Part shown: positions 37,116 through 45,921 of the stretch, in pieces | How positions within the stretch are numbered: position 1 is the stretch's first letter | How the letters are laid out: every line of letters starts with the position of its first letter | Source: Anaerobranca californiensis DSM 14826 | Lineage (GTDB): Bacteria > Bacillota > Proteinivoracia > Proteinivoracales > Proteinivoracaceae | Length of the DNA stretch: 64,000 nt | Assembly (NCBI RefSeq): GCF_900142275.1 | Contig: NZ_FRAI01000006.1 | Coordinates: forward strand, 1 to 64,000 | Direction of reading: 5' to 3' | Notes under the pieces: generated by a model | Database searches by the model: none | Seen by the model: only the letters and a program-made list of their open reading frames with translations | Told to the model about the DNA's origin: nothing | Translations under genes and position numbers: made by a program

Positions 37116-38519
37116 GTGGGAAATGGAAAAATCCCCCATTTTACGGCTCTAAAAAATTTAACTCAATGGCAAATTGGAGTCGTAAGCCTAATTATCACAG
37201 CAGTAATTTTGACAATAGGATATATTGGATATAATCAATATCAACCGGGCTATGTATATGCTGTGACCGTTGATGGGCAAGAAGTGGGGATTGTAAAAAA
37301 TCTAGAGGATTTAGAGAGAATTATTGAACATTTAACAAATCAAGAAACATTAAGAACAGGATATGATGTCGTTATAGTTGAAGAAATTACTACTGAAAGG
37401 GTATTTCAACTTAAACCACAAGAACATTTACCTAATCTGCAATATAAGATTGCACAATTGGTATCTTATGAATCGGCAGGAACTCTAATAATAGTTGAAG
37501 GAAAACCAACAGTTGTTGTAGAAAGTCAAGAAGTAGCAAATAAAATTATTGAGGAAATATTACAGTACTATATTACTAATGCCAAGGGTAATACAGTAAA
37601 AGATGTGGAAATCCTCAATGATGTTAAATTTAGTACAGTAGCAGTGCGGCCTGATGAAATAATGGACTATGAAGGAGCTAAAAATCTACTGTTAAGGGGT
37701 ACACCTAGGTTTGAAACATATCAGGTATCTAGGGGTGACAATTTATTGTCAATTGCCAGAATGGCTAACATGACCGTTGAAGAGTTAAAAGCAGCTAATG
37801 GTTTAAACTCTGATTTAATTAAGGTAGGTCAAGAGCTTAAACTGACAACGGCAGAACCTTTACTCAATGTTAAAATTGTTAAAGAAGAATCAAAAATTGA
37901 GTCTATTCCTTATACAACCCAATGGAAATATACTTCAAATTTATTTACCTGGCAAACCCGGGTCCATACACCAGGAAAACCTGGACAAAGGGAAGTGAAA
38001 TATGAAATTACCCTTGTAAATGGCGTAGAAGTAAACCGGGTTGAAATAAGTAATAAAGTAGTGGCTGAACCGGTAACTAGAATTGCAGAAAGGGGTACTG
38101 CCACTTTACCAAGCCGGGGCACAGGGATGTTTAGGTGGCCAGTCCAGTATGGGGTAGGAGTAATAACATCCCACTTTGGTAACAGGATACACCCTAGATA
38201 CAAAACACTGAATTTTCACACAGGGGTAGATATTGCTAGTAGTGCCGGAACCCCTATCTATGCTGCGGCTGGGGGTAGAGTTGTAGCCAGTGGAGACAGG
38301 GGCAACTATGGTAATTTAATAATTATTGACCATGGCAATGGCTATACAACCTATTATGCCCACCTTCAAAGTATGTCAGTAAAAGTAGGAGATAGGGTAA
38401 GTCAAGGACAGATTATTGGAAGAATGGGGAGAACTGGTTTAGCAACAGGTGTGCATCTTCATTTTGAAATCAGGAGAAATGGAACTCCTCTAAACCCTAT
38501 GAACTTCTTTGCACCATAA
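37116..38519 (+). CDS. LysM-G5-M23 peptidoglycan endopeptidase
   Basis: A 467-residue cell-wall protein. It has a short cytoplasmic tail, one transmembrane helix (about 20-40), a linker domain, a LysM domain (about 200-243, YQVSRGDNLLSIARMANMT), a G5 domain (about 250-326) and an M23 peptidase domain (about 365-460). Zinc ligands H368, D372 and H449 and the catalytic H447 are present, so it is likely active on peptide cross-bridges. The start is GTG at 37116, 7 nt after GGGG in AAAGGGGTGA; an upstream in-frame TTG has no SD. It is ended by a strong terminator. Confidence 0.93.
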   Translation: MGNGKIPHFTALKNLTQWQIGVVSLIITAVILTIGYIGYNQYQPGYVYAVTVDGQEVGIVKNLEDLERIIEHLTNQETLRTGYDVVIVEEITTERVFQLKPQEHLPNLQYKIAQLVSYESAGTLIIVEGKPTVVVESQEVANKIIEEILQYYITNAKGNTVKDVEILNDVKFSTVAVRPDEIMDYEGAKNLLLRGTPRFETYQVSRGDNLLSIARMANMTVEELKAANGLNSDLIKVGQELKLTTAEPLLNVKIVKEESKIESIPYTTQWKYTSNLFTWQTRVHTPGKPGQREVKYEITLVNGVEVNRVEISNKVVAEPVTRIAERGTATLPSRGTGMFRWPVQYGVGVITSHFGNRIHPRYKTLNFHTGVDIASSAGTPIYAAAGGRVVASGDRGNYGNLIIIDHGNGYTTYYAHLQSMSVKVGDRVSQGQIIGRMGRTGLATGVHLHFEIRRNGTPLNPMNFFAP

Positions 38520-38530
38520 GGTAAAAGGTA

Positions 38531-38570
38531 AAAAAGACACTGGATAAATTCAAGTATCCAGTGTCTTTTT
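38531..38570 (+). terminator. Strong terminator after the LysM-M23 gene
   Basis: A 16-bp perfect stem (AAAAAGACACTGGATA / TATCCAGTGTCTTTTT) with an 8-nt loop and T-tract. Confidence 0.92.
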
Positions 38571-38581
38571 ATTTAGTAAAG

Positions 38582-38610
38582 TTGGCATAGTAGAAAAACT
38601 ATGGTATAAT
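38582..38610 (+). promoter_or_regulatory. Promoter of the peptidase-MA / WalR-like operon
   Basis: TTGGCA (38582-38587), 17-nt spacer, perfect TATAAT (38605-38610), 39 nt before the gene at 38650. Confidence 0.75.
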
Positions 38611-38649
38611 AATTCGTGTTATGTAAACTTAAAGAAAGGGGGAAGGGAA

Positions 38650-39534
38650 ATGTTAAGTCTAAACAACAAAAAAGGTATAACTGTTACAACTTTACTATTG
38701 GGGTTATTAGTTACTTTAAATTTGTTACTATTTAATTGGAGTAGGGTAGAGCAAGTAGGTATTTCTGCTATAAGAAATTCTATGGCTTCTTACAATAGAA
38801 ATATTGTTTATCGGAATTATCAATGGTTGATAGGGGAAAATGTAGATGTAGCATTTACTGAAGATGACAAAGTATTTTCCCAATTTATTCTAGATTTAGC
38901 GGAAGAAAGTTATGCTGTTTTGCAAAGTAAATATAATTTTAAACCTAATAGAAGGCCATTAGTGGTTATCTACCCTTCTTATGAACAACTATTAAATTCT
39001 TTAGGCTGGGATGAAAGTAATAAGGCTTCTGGAGTTTATCAAAATGCCACGATAAAATTGGTTTCTCCAAGGGATTGGTACCCTGTTAATATTATTGAAG
39101 ATATTAAAAGTGTATATAAAAATTACGGTCCATTACATCATGAGATGAGCCATTTTTTTGTTGATTTTATAACAAAAGGAAATTATCCAGATTGGTATAC
39201 AGAAGCCCTGGCTCAATTGGAAGAATTGAAATATTTAAATATCCAATGGATTGATGAAAGTAATCAAAATCCTGAAAGGCTTTATTCATTTAGTGAATTG
39301 ACTAAGAACTTTTATAATCTAGAAAATCAAGGATTAGCATATAGACAAGCATTAACAATTGGTATATTCTTAGAAGAGGTCTATGGTGATGAAGTTCATA
39401 TAAAATTACTTCATCAGCTAGCTAGAGGTAATAGCTTTGAAAATGCCGTCAATAATCTTTTTGGCATATCTTTAATAGAATTTGAAAGAAATTATATAAA
39501 TTGGATTGAGTTGAATTGGAGTAAGTTTTTTTAA
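38650..39534 (+). CDS. Peptidase MA family metallohydrolase (membrane-anchored)
   Basis: A 294-residue protein with an N-terminal signal anchor (about 8-27) and an extracytoplasmic gluzincin-type domain. The zinc motif is H164-E165-M-S-H168, and the third ligand is probably E185 in WYTEALAQL. It matches the peptidase MA-like family found in clostridia. The substrate is unknown; being exported and in an operon with a WalR-like regulator and near two M23 peptidases, it may act on envelope proteins. A strong SD (AAAGGGGGAAGGG) precedes the ATG. Confidence 0.82.
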   Translation: MLSLNNKKGITVTTLLLGLLVTLNLLLFNWSRVEQVGISAIRNSMASYNRNIVYRNYQWLIGENVDVAFTEDDKVFSQFILDLAEESYAVLQSKYNFKPNRRPLVVIYPSYEQLLNSLGWDESNKASGVYQNATIKLVSPRDWYPVNIIEDIKSVYKNYGPLHHEMSHFFVDFITKGNYPDWYTEALAQLEELKYLNIQWIDESNQNPERLYSFSELTKNFYNLENQGLAYRQALTIGIFLEEVYGDEVHIKLLHQLARGNSFENAVNNLFGISLIEFERNYINWIELNWSKFF

Positions 39535-39547
39535 GGGGAAATAAAAA

Positions 39548-40240
39548 ATGTCATTAAGAGGAAAAAAGTCAAAGATCCTAATTATTGATAGTATAGGTGA
39601 CATAACTTTAACAAAGGATAGCTTAGAAAATGAAGGCTTTATTTTACTTCATTGTTTACCACAAAAATTTTTTAACTTGGTTTATAATGAAAATCCTGAT
39701 TTGGTACTTTTAAATTTGGAAGTTTCCTTTGAAAACTATAAAACTTGTAGTAAAATTAGGGATACTTCAAACTGCCCTATTATAATCCTTTCTGATAGTA
39801 GTGAAGAAGAAGATATAGTTAAAGCCTTTGAAGCTGGTGCTGATGATTATATAGTTAAACCATTTAGCAATAAAGAATTGGTAGCAAGGCTAAAAGCTCA
39901 TTTGAGAAGATATTATTATTTAAATACTAGAGACAAAAATGAAGAATTATTATCATTAGAAATCTATCCCCATTTACAACAAGTTAAAAAAAATGAAAGG
40001 ATAATAGATTTAAGTCAGCGAGAATATGAATTACTGTTATTTTTTCTTAAAAACAAAGGTAAAGTCTTTACTAGAGGCCAGTTATTAAAGGAAGTTTGGG
40101 GTTTTGCCAATGAGGGGGATAGTAGAACTGTTGACGTCACTATCCATCGGTTAAGGGAAAAAATTGAGAATAATCCTAGTAAACCCGAATATATATTGAC
40201 AAAAAGGGGTTTTGGATACTATTTTAATACTGTAATTTAA
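39548..40240 (+). CDS. WalR-like OmpR-family regulator with a degenerate receiver
   Basis: A 230-residue regulator: receiver domain (about 8-122) plus OmpR-type winged helix (about 130-228). The DNA-binding end (SRTVDVTIHRLREKIENNPS and TKRGFGYYF) is very like WalR. In the receiver the phosphoacceptor position is Asn56 (LVLLNLEVS instead of LLDL) and the acidic pair is reduced to D14-S15. The switch residues S82 and K104 (VKPF) remain. It probably cannot be phosphorylated normally. There is no histidine kinase gene beside it. It lies in the purA-to-rlmH region where walR-walK occur in Bacilli, and 13 nt after the peptidase-MA gene. Confidence 0.88.
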   Translation: MSLRGKKSKILIIDSIGDITLTKDSLENEGFILLHCLPQKFFNLVYNENPDLVLLNLEVSFENYKTCSKIRDTSNCPIIILSDSSEEEDIVKAFEAGADDYIVKPFSNKELVARLKAHLRRYYYLNTRDKNEELLSLEIYPHLQQVKKNERIIDLSQREYELLLFFLKNKGKVFTRGQLLKEVWGFANEGDSRTVDVTIHRLREKIENNPSKPEYILTKRGFGYYFNTVI

Positions 40241-40333
40241 TTGACAATCTTGTACTAAATATAAAGTTAAGCAGGAATTTATTATTTTTTGTTGAATAAA
40301 ATTAAATATCAATTACAGTAGGAGGAAAAGACA

Positions 40334-41593
40334 TTGGAAAAATTATTAGTAAAAGGCAAACAAGTTTTAAAAGGACAAGTTAATATCAGTGGAGCAAAGA
40401 ATGCCGCTGTTGCTATATTACCTGCCACCATTGTAGCAGGAGGACCTTGTACTATTGAAAATTTACCGGCAATTAGTGATGTTAAGATTTTAACTAATAT
40501 ATTAGAACAGTTAGGGGCAAAAATAACATGGCATGATGAAACTACCGTTACTATTGATCCTACTACAGTTAACACTTATCATGCACCCCATGATTTAGTA
40601 AAAAAATTGAGGGCATCATATTATTTAATGGGTGCTTTTTTAGCTAGATTTAAACATTCTAAAGTAGCTTTACCTGGAGGTTGTCAAATAGGTCCAAGGC
40701 CTATAGATCAACATTTAAAAGGGTTTGAAGCTATGGGAGCAAAGGTAAAGCTAGTGGGCGGAGAAGTAGAATTAAAGGTTAAGCGTTTATGTGGTGGTGC
40801 TGTCTATATGGATATAGTTTCTGTGGGAGCTACCATTAACACTATGCTAGCGGCAGCCCGTTGTGAAAATTTAACTATAATAGAAAATGCAGCAAAGGAA
40901 CCAGAAGTTGTTGATGTGGCAAACTTTTTAAGTTCAATAGGGGTAATTGTCAGGGGGGCTGGAACTGACGTTATAAAAATACAAGGGAAGGAAGAACTGA
41001 CTGGTTGTGTTCATACAGTCATTCCTGATAGGATAGAAGCTGGAACTTTTATGATAGCAGCAGCTGCCACTAAAGGGGATGTTAAAGTTTGTGATGTTAT
41101 CCCTAAACACTTAGAACCTGTAACGGCAAAACTAAGGGAAGCTGGAGTAAAAGTAGAAGAAGGAGATGACTTTATTTGGGTTAAGGGGACTGGAATTGAA
41201 CCTAAGGCAATTGATGTTAAAACATTCCCATATCCAGGATACCCAACTGATTTACAGCAACCTATGACAGCTTTTTTAACTAAATGTAAAGGGATAAGTA
41301 TTGTAACTGAAAATATTTTTGAAAATCGTTTTCAACATGTAGATGAGTTAAAGAGAATGGGTGCTAATATTAAAGTGGAAGGAAGAAGTGCAATAATTGA
41401 AGGGATAGAAAACCTCCAAGGAGCAGAAGTTAAGGCAACGGATTTAAGGGCTGGATCTACTTTAGTTATAGCAGGATTGATGGCAGAAGGTGTTACAAAA
41501 ATTTCCAATATAGATCATATTAAACGGGGATATGCCAATATTGACAAAAAGTTTAAAGGTTTAGGTGTAGATATACAGTTTATTAAAGAATAG
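40334..41593 (+). CDS. murA: UDP-N-acetylglucosamine 1-carboxyvinyltransferase
   Basis: MurA transfers enolpyruvate from PEP to UDP-GlcNAc, the first committed step of peptidoglycan synthesis. The 419-residue product has the K22-N23 motif (ISGAKNAAVAILPA), the fosfomycin-target cysteine C117 (LPGGCQIGPRPID) and RIEAGTFMIAAA. The Cys predicts fosfomycin sensitivity at the target. The start is TTG at 40334, 8 nt after AGGAGG. The intergenic gap of 93 nt after the WalR-like gene contains TTGACA at 40241 without a well-spaced -10. Confidence 0.97.
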   Translation: MEKLLVKGKQVLKGQVNISGAKNAAVAILPATIVAGGPCTIENLPAISDVKILTNILEQLGAKITWHDETTVTIDPTTVNTYHAPHDLVKKLRASYYLMGAFLARFKHSKVALPGGCQIGPRPIDQHLKGFEAMGAKVKLVGGEVELKVKRLCGGAVYMDIVSVGATINTMLAAARCENLTIIENAAKEPEVVDVANFLSSIGVIVRGAGTDVIKIQGKEELTGCVHTVIPDRIEAGTFMIAAAATKGDVKVCDVIPKHLEPVTAKLREAGVKVEEGDDFIWVKGTGIEPKAIDVKTFPYPGYPTDLQQPMTAFLTKCKGISIVTENIFENRFQHVDELKRMGANIKVEGRSAIIEGIENLQGAEVKATDLRAGSTLVIAGLMAEGVTKISNIDHIKRGYANIDKKFKGLGVDIQFIKE

Positions 41594-41596
41594 GAT

Positions 41597-41632
41597 TTAG
41601 CCTTCACCAGCTACCGCTGCTGAAGGCTTTTA
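41597..41632 (+). terminator. Terminator of murA
   Basis: AGCCTTCA / TGAAGGCT with an inner CAGC/GCTG pairing, followed by a short T-run, directly after the murA stop. Confidence 0.7.
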
Positions 41633-41687
41633 GCTTTAAACAAAATGTAAAATGTTTAGATAATAGGTAAAATATTTGTAATTAATT

Positions 41688-41716
41688 TTGTACATATTAC
41701 CGTTATATAATATAAT
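41688..41716 (+). promoter_or_regulatory. Promoter of the walJ-htrA-rlmH region
   Basis: TTGTAC (41688-41693), a 17-nt spacer and TATAAT (41711-41716), 26 nt before walJ. Confidence 0.6.
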
Positions 41717-41741
41717 TAATTGTGGAGAGGAAAATGCCGTG

Positions 41742-42530
41742 ATGAATATATTTTCTATAGCCAGTGGAAGTAGTGGAAACTGTATTTATTATTCTAATGG
41801 AGAAACAGAAATACTAATTGATGCAGGACTTAGTGGGAAAAAAATACAATTGGGATTGGGGAAATTTGGAATAGATCCTAAAAACATTAAAGGTATATTA
41901 GTTACCCATGAACATAAAGATCATATTTGTGGTGTGGGAATCTTATCTAGAAAATATAAATTACCGATTTACATTACAGAAAAGACCTATCTTGCATGTA
42001 AAGAGTCGTTAGGGAAAATTGATAAAAATCTTTTAAATCATTTTGAAGTTGGCAAAAAATTTTCCATAGGAAGTGTACATATTGAAAGCTTTAAAACATA
42101 CCATGATGCAGCAGAACCGGTAGGTTTTACCTTCACAAGTAATGATCAAAAGTTAGGAATCCTCACAGATACCGGTAGAGTTGATGATCAGATAATGGCA
42201 GCAGTCTATAACTCAGATACCCTTTTATTAGAATCAAACCATGATGAAAAAATGGTGGAAACAGGACCTTACCCTTGGTATTTGAAAAAAAGGATTCTCG
42301 GAGACTTTGGCCATTTATCCAATACTACAGCTGGTAAAATATTGGCTCAGTTGTTAAAGGGGAAAACCCGGAAAGTTCTGTTAGCCCATTTAAGTGAACA
42401 GAATAATTTTCCCCAACTAGCAAAAGTAACAGTGGAAAATATTTTATTAAAGGCTGAAATTGCAGTGGGTATTGATGTGAATTTAGACATTTTGCCGAGA
42501 AAAGAAGTTTCTAACTTCATTAAGTTATAA
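41742..42530 (+). CDS. walJ: Metallo-beta-lactamase fold hydrolase WalJ (YycJ)
   Basis: A 262-residue MBL-fold protein with the metal motif VTHEHKDHICG and the N-terminal FSIASGSSGNCIYY typical of YycJ/WalJ. WalJ has been connected to coordination of cell wall and DNA metabolism in Gram-positives. The start is ATG 41742; a GTG at 41739 is also possible because GGAGAGG is 8 nt from it. In Bacilli the gene is the end of the walRK operon, followed by htrA, as here. Confidence 0.92.
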   Translation: MNIFSIASGSSGNCIYYSNGETEILIDAGLSGKKIQLGLGKFGIDPKNIKGILVTHEHKDHICGVGILSRKYKLPIYITEKTYLACKESLGKIDKNLLNHFEVGKKFSIGSVHIESFKTYHDAAEPVGFTFTSNDQKLGILTDTGRVDDQIMAAVYNSDTLLLESNHDEKMVETGPYPWYLKKRILGDFGHLSNTTAGKILAQLLKGKTRKVLLAHLSEQNNFPQLAKVTVENILLKAEIAVGIDVNLDILPRKEVSNFIKL

Positions 42531-42571
42531 CTATTTAGGTTAATAAGGTTAAAAGAAAGGAGGAATTTGAA

Positions 42572-43711
42572 ATGGATTATTTTGATTACTACTATAAACC
42601 TAAGAGACCAAGTTTGCTAATTATTATCATAGTAGCATTATTATCTTCATTTTTAGGAGGAATAATTGCATTAACTTTTTTTTCACCGCAACAAACTTTA
42701 CCACCACAAGGTGAAAGGGGTGATTTAATACCACCTCCACAGGATTCAGATAGAGATTTTAAGTGGGAAATTAAGGATTATCAAAGGACACCAGTTGTGG
42801 AAGCAGTACAAAGGGTCAGTCCTGCCGTTGTAGGTATCAGTAATTATGTAAACCAAAGGGATATATTTAGGGGGACTACTCAACTGGTAAAAAGGGGAGT
42901 AGGTAGTGGTGTAATAATTGATTCATCAGGATACATAGTTACAAATTACCATGTTATAGAACGGGGAGATGTCATAATAGTTACCCTTGATAGTGGTGAA
43001 GAATTAGAAGCAGAAGTTGTCGGCTCTGATCCAGGTACTGATCTTGCAGTATTAAAGGTTAATAAATCAGGTTTGCCATCAGCGGAATTTGGAGATTCAG
43101 ATAAACTGGTTGTGGGAGAAGTGGCCATTGCCATCGGAAACCCCACAGGATTAGAACTACAACAATCGGTAGCAGTAGGGGTAATTAGTGCTACTGATAG
43201 ATCTTTAGAAGTTTATGAATGGGTATTTTCATTGATCCAAACCGATGCAGCTATAAATCCTGGTAACAGTGGAGGACCCTTAGTCAATGCAATTGGTCAA
43301 GTTATAGGGATTAACAGTGTAAAGATATCCAATGCTGAAGGTTTAGGATTTGCCATACCTAGTAATGTTGTGAGAAATGTAGTAAATGAAATAATAAGGT
43401 ACGGAGAAGTCAGAAGGCCTATGATAGGAATAATGATTCAAGAAATTAGCCCTATCTTAGCAAGACAATATAATCTTTCCACAGATCACGGGTTATATAT
43501 AGTGGAAGTGGCTCCAAACAGTCCAGCACAAGCTGGAGGGTTGAGGAATAATGATATAATAATCCAGGCAGATGGTAAAAAAATTGCTTCTTTACGGGAT
43601 TTCAGAATGGTGATGGCCAACAAAAAAATAGGTGATAAAGTAGAAATAAAAGTTATTAGAGGAGAAGATACTTTAACATTGACAGTAATTTTAGCGGAAT
43701 ATGGTTATTAA
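42572..43711 (+). CDS. htrA: HtrA/DegP-like serine protease
   Basis: A 379-residue membrane-anchored trypsin-like protease for extracytoplasmic protein quality control. It has one transmembrane helix (about 14-37), a proline-rich linker, the catalytic triad H127 (NYHVIE), D157 (PGTDLAVLK) and S233 (NPGNSGGPL), and one C-terminal PDZ domain (about 280-370). SD AAAGGAGG precedes the ATG. It follows walJ and precedes a CxxH/CxxC protein and rlmH, as in Bacillus yyxA. Confidence 0.96.
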   Translation: MDYFDYYYKPKRPSLLIIIIVALLSSFLGGIIALTFFSPQQTLPPQGERGDLIPPPQDSDRDFKWEIKDYQRTPVVEAVQRVSPAVVGISNYVNQRDIFRGTTQLVKRGVGSGVIIDSSGYIVTNYHVIERGDVIIVTLDSGEELEAEVVGSDPGTDLAVLKVNKSGLPSAEFGDSDKLVVGEVAIAIGNPTGLELQQSVAVGVISATDRSLEVYEWVFSLIQTDAAINPGNSGGPLVNAIGQVIGINSVKISNAEGLGFAIPSNVVRNVVNEIIRYGEVRRPMIGIMIQEISPILARQYNLSTDHGLYIVEVAPNSPAQAGGLRNNDIIIQADGKKIASLRDFRMVMANKKIGDKVEIKVIRGEDTLTLTVILAEYGY

Positions 43712-43793
43712 ATATAAAATTTTTAGTGTTTTGCATTTATTTAAAGAATATTCTTGATAATATAAGTAAAGAATTTTAATTGGAGTTGATTAT

Positions 43794-43961
43794 ATGTATG
43801 TAGTGTGTAGAGATCACCTTGACGATGCTATTGAAGAATTTGTAGAAGTATATGAGCAACCACCTGATTTATATGAACTTGATAAAGTAACTTTTACTGA
43901 TTGGACTCAGCCTAGCCGTTGTTCTTTTTGTAATAAGCCTCCTAAGTATTTGGTGGTGTAA
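43794..43961 (+). CDS. CxxH/CxxC small protein (TIGR04129-like)
   Basis: A 55-residue protein carrying CRDH near the N-terminus and CSFC near the C-terminus, a pattern that suggests one zinc ion. The small CxxH/CxxC family is found between htrA and rlmH in many Bacillota, exactly as here. GGAG lies about 8 nt before the ATG, and rlmH starts one base after the stop codon, so it is co-transcribed. Function is unknown. Its shortness makes it easy to miss. Confidence 0.9.
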   Translation: MYVVCRDHLDDAIEEFVEVYEQPPDLYELDKVTFTDWTQPSRCSFCNKPPKYLVV

Positions 43962-43962
43962 A

Positions 43963-44442
43963 ATGCAAATAGATATAATAGCAGTTGGGAAAATAAAGGA
44001 AAAATATTTAAATTTGGGAATTGAAGAATTTAGGAAAAGGTTATCTAGTTATTGTAAATTAAACATCATAGAAATTCCTGATGAAAGGACTCCAGATAAT
44101 GCATCTCCTTCAGAAGAAGAATATATTAAAGAAAGGGAAGGAGAAAAAATAATAGCTAAAATTAGGGATGGTTCTTATGTCATCCCCTTAGCATTAACTG
44201 GGAAGATGTTATCATCAGAAGAGTTGGCAGAAAAAATGAATAAATTAGCTATATCGGGAAACAGTCATGTTACTTTTGTTATCGGAGGTTCATTAGGACT
44301 TAGTAATTCTGTGTTGCAAAGGGGTAATTTCCAATTATCTTTTTCTAGAATGACATTTCCCCATCAACTTATGCGGTTAATCTTATTAGAACAAATTTAT
44401 AGGGGGTTTAGAATTAATAGAGGAGAACCGTATCATAAATAA
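43963..44442 (+). CDS. rlmH: 23S rRNA (pseudouridine-1915-N3) methyltransferase RlmH
   Basis: A 159-residue SPOUT-class methyltransferase acting on pseudouridine 1915 in 23S rRNA helix 69. It has the N-terminal [36 protein letters not shown] forming part of the SAM knot, and the C-terminal [25 protein letters not shown]. The length matches RlmH exactly. It begins one base after the CxxH/CxxC gene. Confidence 0.97.
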   Translation: MQIDIIAVGKIKEKYLNLGIEEFRKRLSSYCKLNIIEIPDERTPDNASPSEEEYIKEREGEKIIAKIRDGSYVIPLALTGKMLSSEELAEKMNKLAISGNSHVTFVIGGSLGLSNSVLQRGNFQLSFSRMTFPHQLMRLILLEQIYRGFRINRGEPYHK

Positions 44443-44485
44443 AAAGGATGGATGATACTTTAATAAGTTCATCCATCCTTTTTAT
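44441..44485. terminator. Bidirectional terminator after rlmH
   Basis: A 15-bp perfect stem (AAAAAGGATGGATGA / TCATCCATCCTTTTT), loop 13 nt, with T-tracts on both strands; it serves rlmH and the convergent racemase gene. Confidence 0.9.
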
Positions 44486-44499
44486 CAAATTGTCATTTT

Positions 44500-45207
44500 T
44501 TATATTTTTGTTAAAGCTTGTTTTATGAGCTCATCAGCCAAGATATCCATAGGGTCAATCACAGGAACCTCAACATGTTCTTGTTTTAAAACTAATCCAA
44601 TTTCTGTACATCCAAATATTAGAAGCTCTACCCCTTGCGAAATAAGATATTTTGCTGCATCTTTCAATAAATTTAACGGTATTTCGTTTTTTACACCTCT
44701 TTTTATTCCCTTCTCACCATATATTGCTTCCATAACTTTATCTTTTTGAATAATTGATGAAGGATATATAACATTTGTGAAATTGAGGTATTTTTCAAAT
44801 ATACCAGTTTTTACCGTACCTGTTGTAGCTAAGACACCAATATTTTTAATATTCGGATAATTATTGAATATATGTTTTCTTATAACATCAAAGGCATTTA
44901 ATATTGGGTATGATACATTCTTTTGAATTTCTTCTATGAAATAATGTGCTGTCATGCAGGGTATACAAGCAATATCTACACCAGATTTTTCAAGGTTTTT
45001 AGCGGTCTCTATAAGTGCTTTTACTGGACTCTCACCACCATATAAAATTGCCTTTGTTCTATCTGGAATATGAGGATTATTATCTATTATTATTCTAAAA
45101 TGATCTTGATCCTTTTCTGCCTTTGTTTTTTGTATTATTTTTAAAAACAAATCTGCAGTCGCTTCTGGCCCCATTCCTCCAATAATCCCTATAACTTTTT
45201 TATTCAT
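44500..45207 (-). CDS. Aspartate/glutamate racemase family protein
   Basis: A 235-residue cofactor-independent racemase of the aspartate racemase group. The two catalytic cysteines are present: C84 in IPCMTAHYF and C200 in IFGCTEIGL. It begins KKVIGIIGGMGPEATADLFLK. It probably supplies D-aspartate or handles another acidic amino acid. The ATG at 45207 has SD GAAGGG nearby; the reading frame extends upstream to 45291 without a better SD. The gene faces rlmH and is separated from it by a bidirectional terminator. Confidence 0.88.
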   Translation of the reverse strand: MNKKVIGIIGGMGPEATADLFLKIIQKTKAEKDQDHFRIIIDNNPHIPDRTKAILYGGESPVKALIETAKNLEKSGVDIACIPCMTAHYFIEEIQKNVSYPILNAFDVIRKHIFNNYPNIKNIGVLATTGTVKTGIFEKYLNFTNVIYPSSIIQKDKVMEAIYGEKGIKRGVKNEIPLNLLKDAAKYLISQGVELLIFGCTEIGLVLKQEHVEVPVIDPMDILADELIKQALTKI

Positions 45208-45395
45208 CTTTTTCCCTTCTTCCTTTAGACTACTTATCTTTATCCAAAATGAATAATTGCTGTTACTATTTAAATTCTTTTTCACTTTCAAGACATCTTA
45301 TGCTTATATTTTGCTCCTGTTATAAGGGTTTTATTGTTCTGTACATTTATACAAACTACTTTCTAATGTTAATTTATTTATTTTTATTTAAAAAT

Positions 45396-45588
45396 TTATA
45401 ATCCTAATTTAACTATATACCAATTTTTATCTTTATTATTTTCGAACTCATCTAATTTTGATATTTGTATATGTTTTTCTTAGATATTCTACTTCATCAG
45501 AAGATAACCTTAACTCTCTTACAACTTTCCCATCACTAAATGAATTTATAAAAAACTCTTCGAACTTTACAATTTTATCTCTTTCCAT
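45396..45588 (-). pseudogene. Frameshifted small gene (about 64 residues if repaired)
   Basis: On the minus strand an ATG at 45588, preceded by the SD AAGAGGTG, opens a 46-codon frame (starts MERDKIVKFEEFF, contains LRLSSDEVEYLRKTY) that ends in TGA at 45448. A second frame continues with protein-like content (LDEFENNKDKNWYIVKLGL) to a TAA at 45396. Removing one A in the AAAA run just before the TGA would join the two. I do not recognise the family. It may be a recent pseudogene, a recoded gene or a read error. The rest of the 714-nt gap (45208-45395 and 45589-45834) shows only AT-rich sequence and weak hairpins. Confidence 0.5.
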
Positions 45589-45834
45589 ATTTACACCTCT
45601 TGACTTAAGATTTAAATCTATAATGTTTGTAAAATTAATAATAAAGTTTAAGTAGGATGTTGAATAAATAAATATCAGATTACATTATTGGGAATATATA
45701 AGTAATCTACAAGCATCTTGCACTTTCGGATTTAAGTGTAAAATATACCATACCTTACAGATTTGTATAAGTGAAAAATAAAATATGATTGGTGAAAGGT
45801 AGTTAATTATAAGCATCTTTTTTCTAAATTTATT

Positions 45835-45875
45835 AAAAAAGTCAGCTGCGTCTAAACGAATAAGCTGACTTTTTT
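45835..45875. terminator. Bidirectional terminator after fba
   Basis: AAAAAGTCAGCT / AGCTGACTTTTT (12 bp) with a 15-nt loop and T-tracts on both strands, 47 nt after the fba stop. Confidence 0.88.
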
Positions 45876-45921
45876 AAGGCTTTTTTTTCCGGTTTCTTTT
45901 ATGAAATCAAAATAAATTTTC

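Noticed and set aside
40241-40265. TTGACA at 40241 with TATAAA as the murA promoter
   Set aside because: The spacer would be only 13 nt, too short for a sigma-A promoter; no alternative -10 at 16-18 nt is convincing.
41597-41632. The murA 3' hairpin as a riboswitch for walJ
   Set aside because: It directly follows the murA stop and is upstream of the predicted walJ promoter, so a terminator is simpler.
45676-45760. Two weak hairpins (AGATTAC/GTAATCT and GCACTT/AAGTGT) as an RNA gene
   Set aside because: The stems are short, there is no promoter or terminator context, and the region looks like neutral AT-rich spacer.
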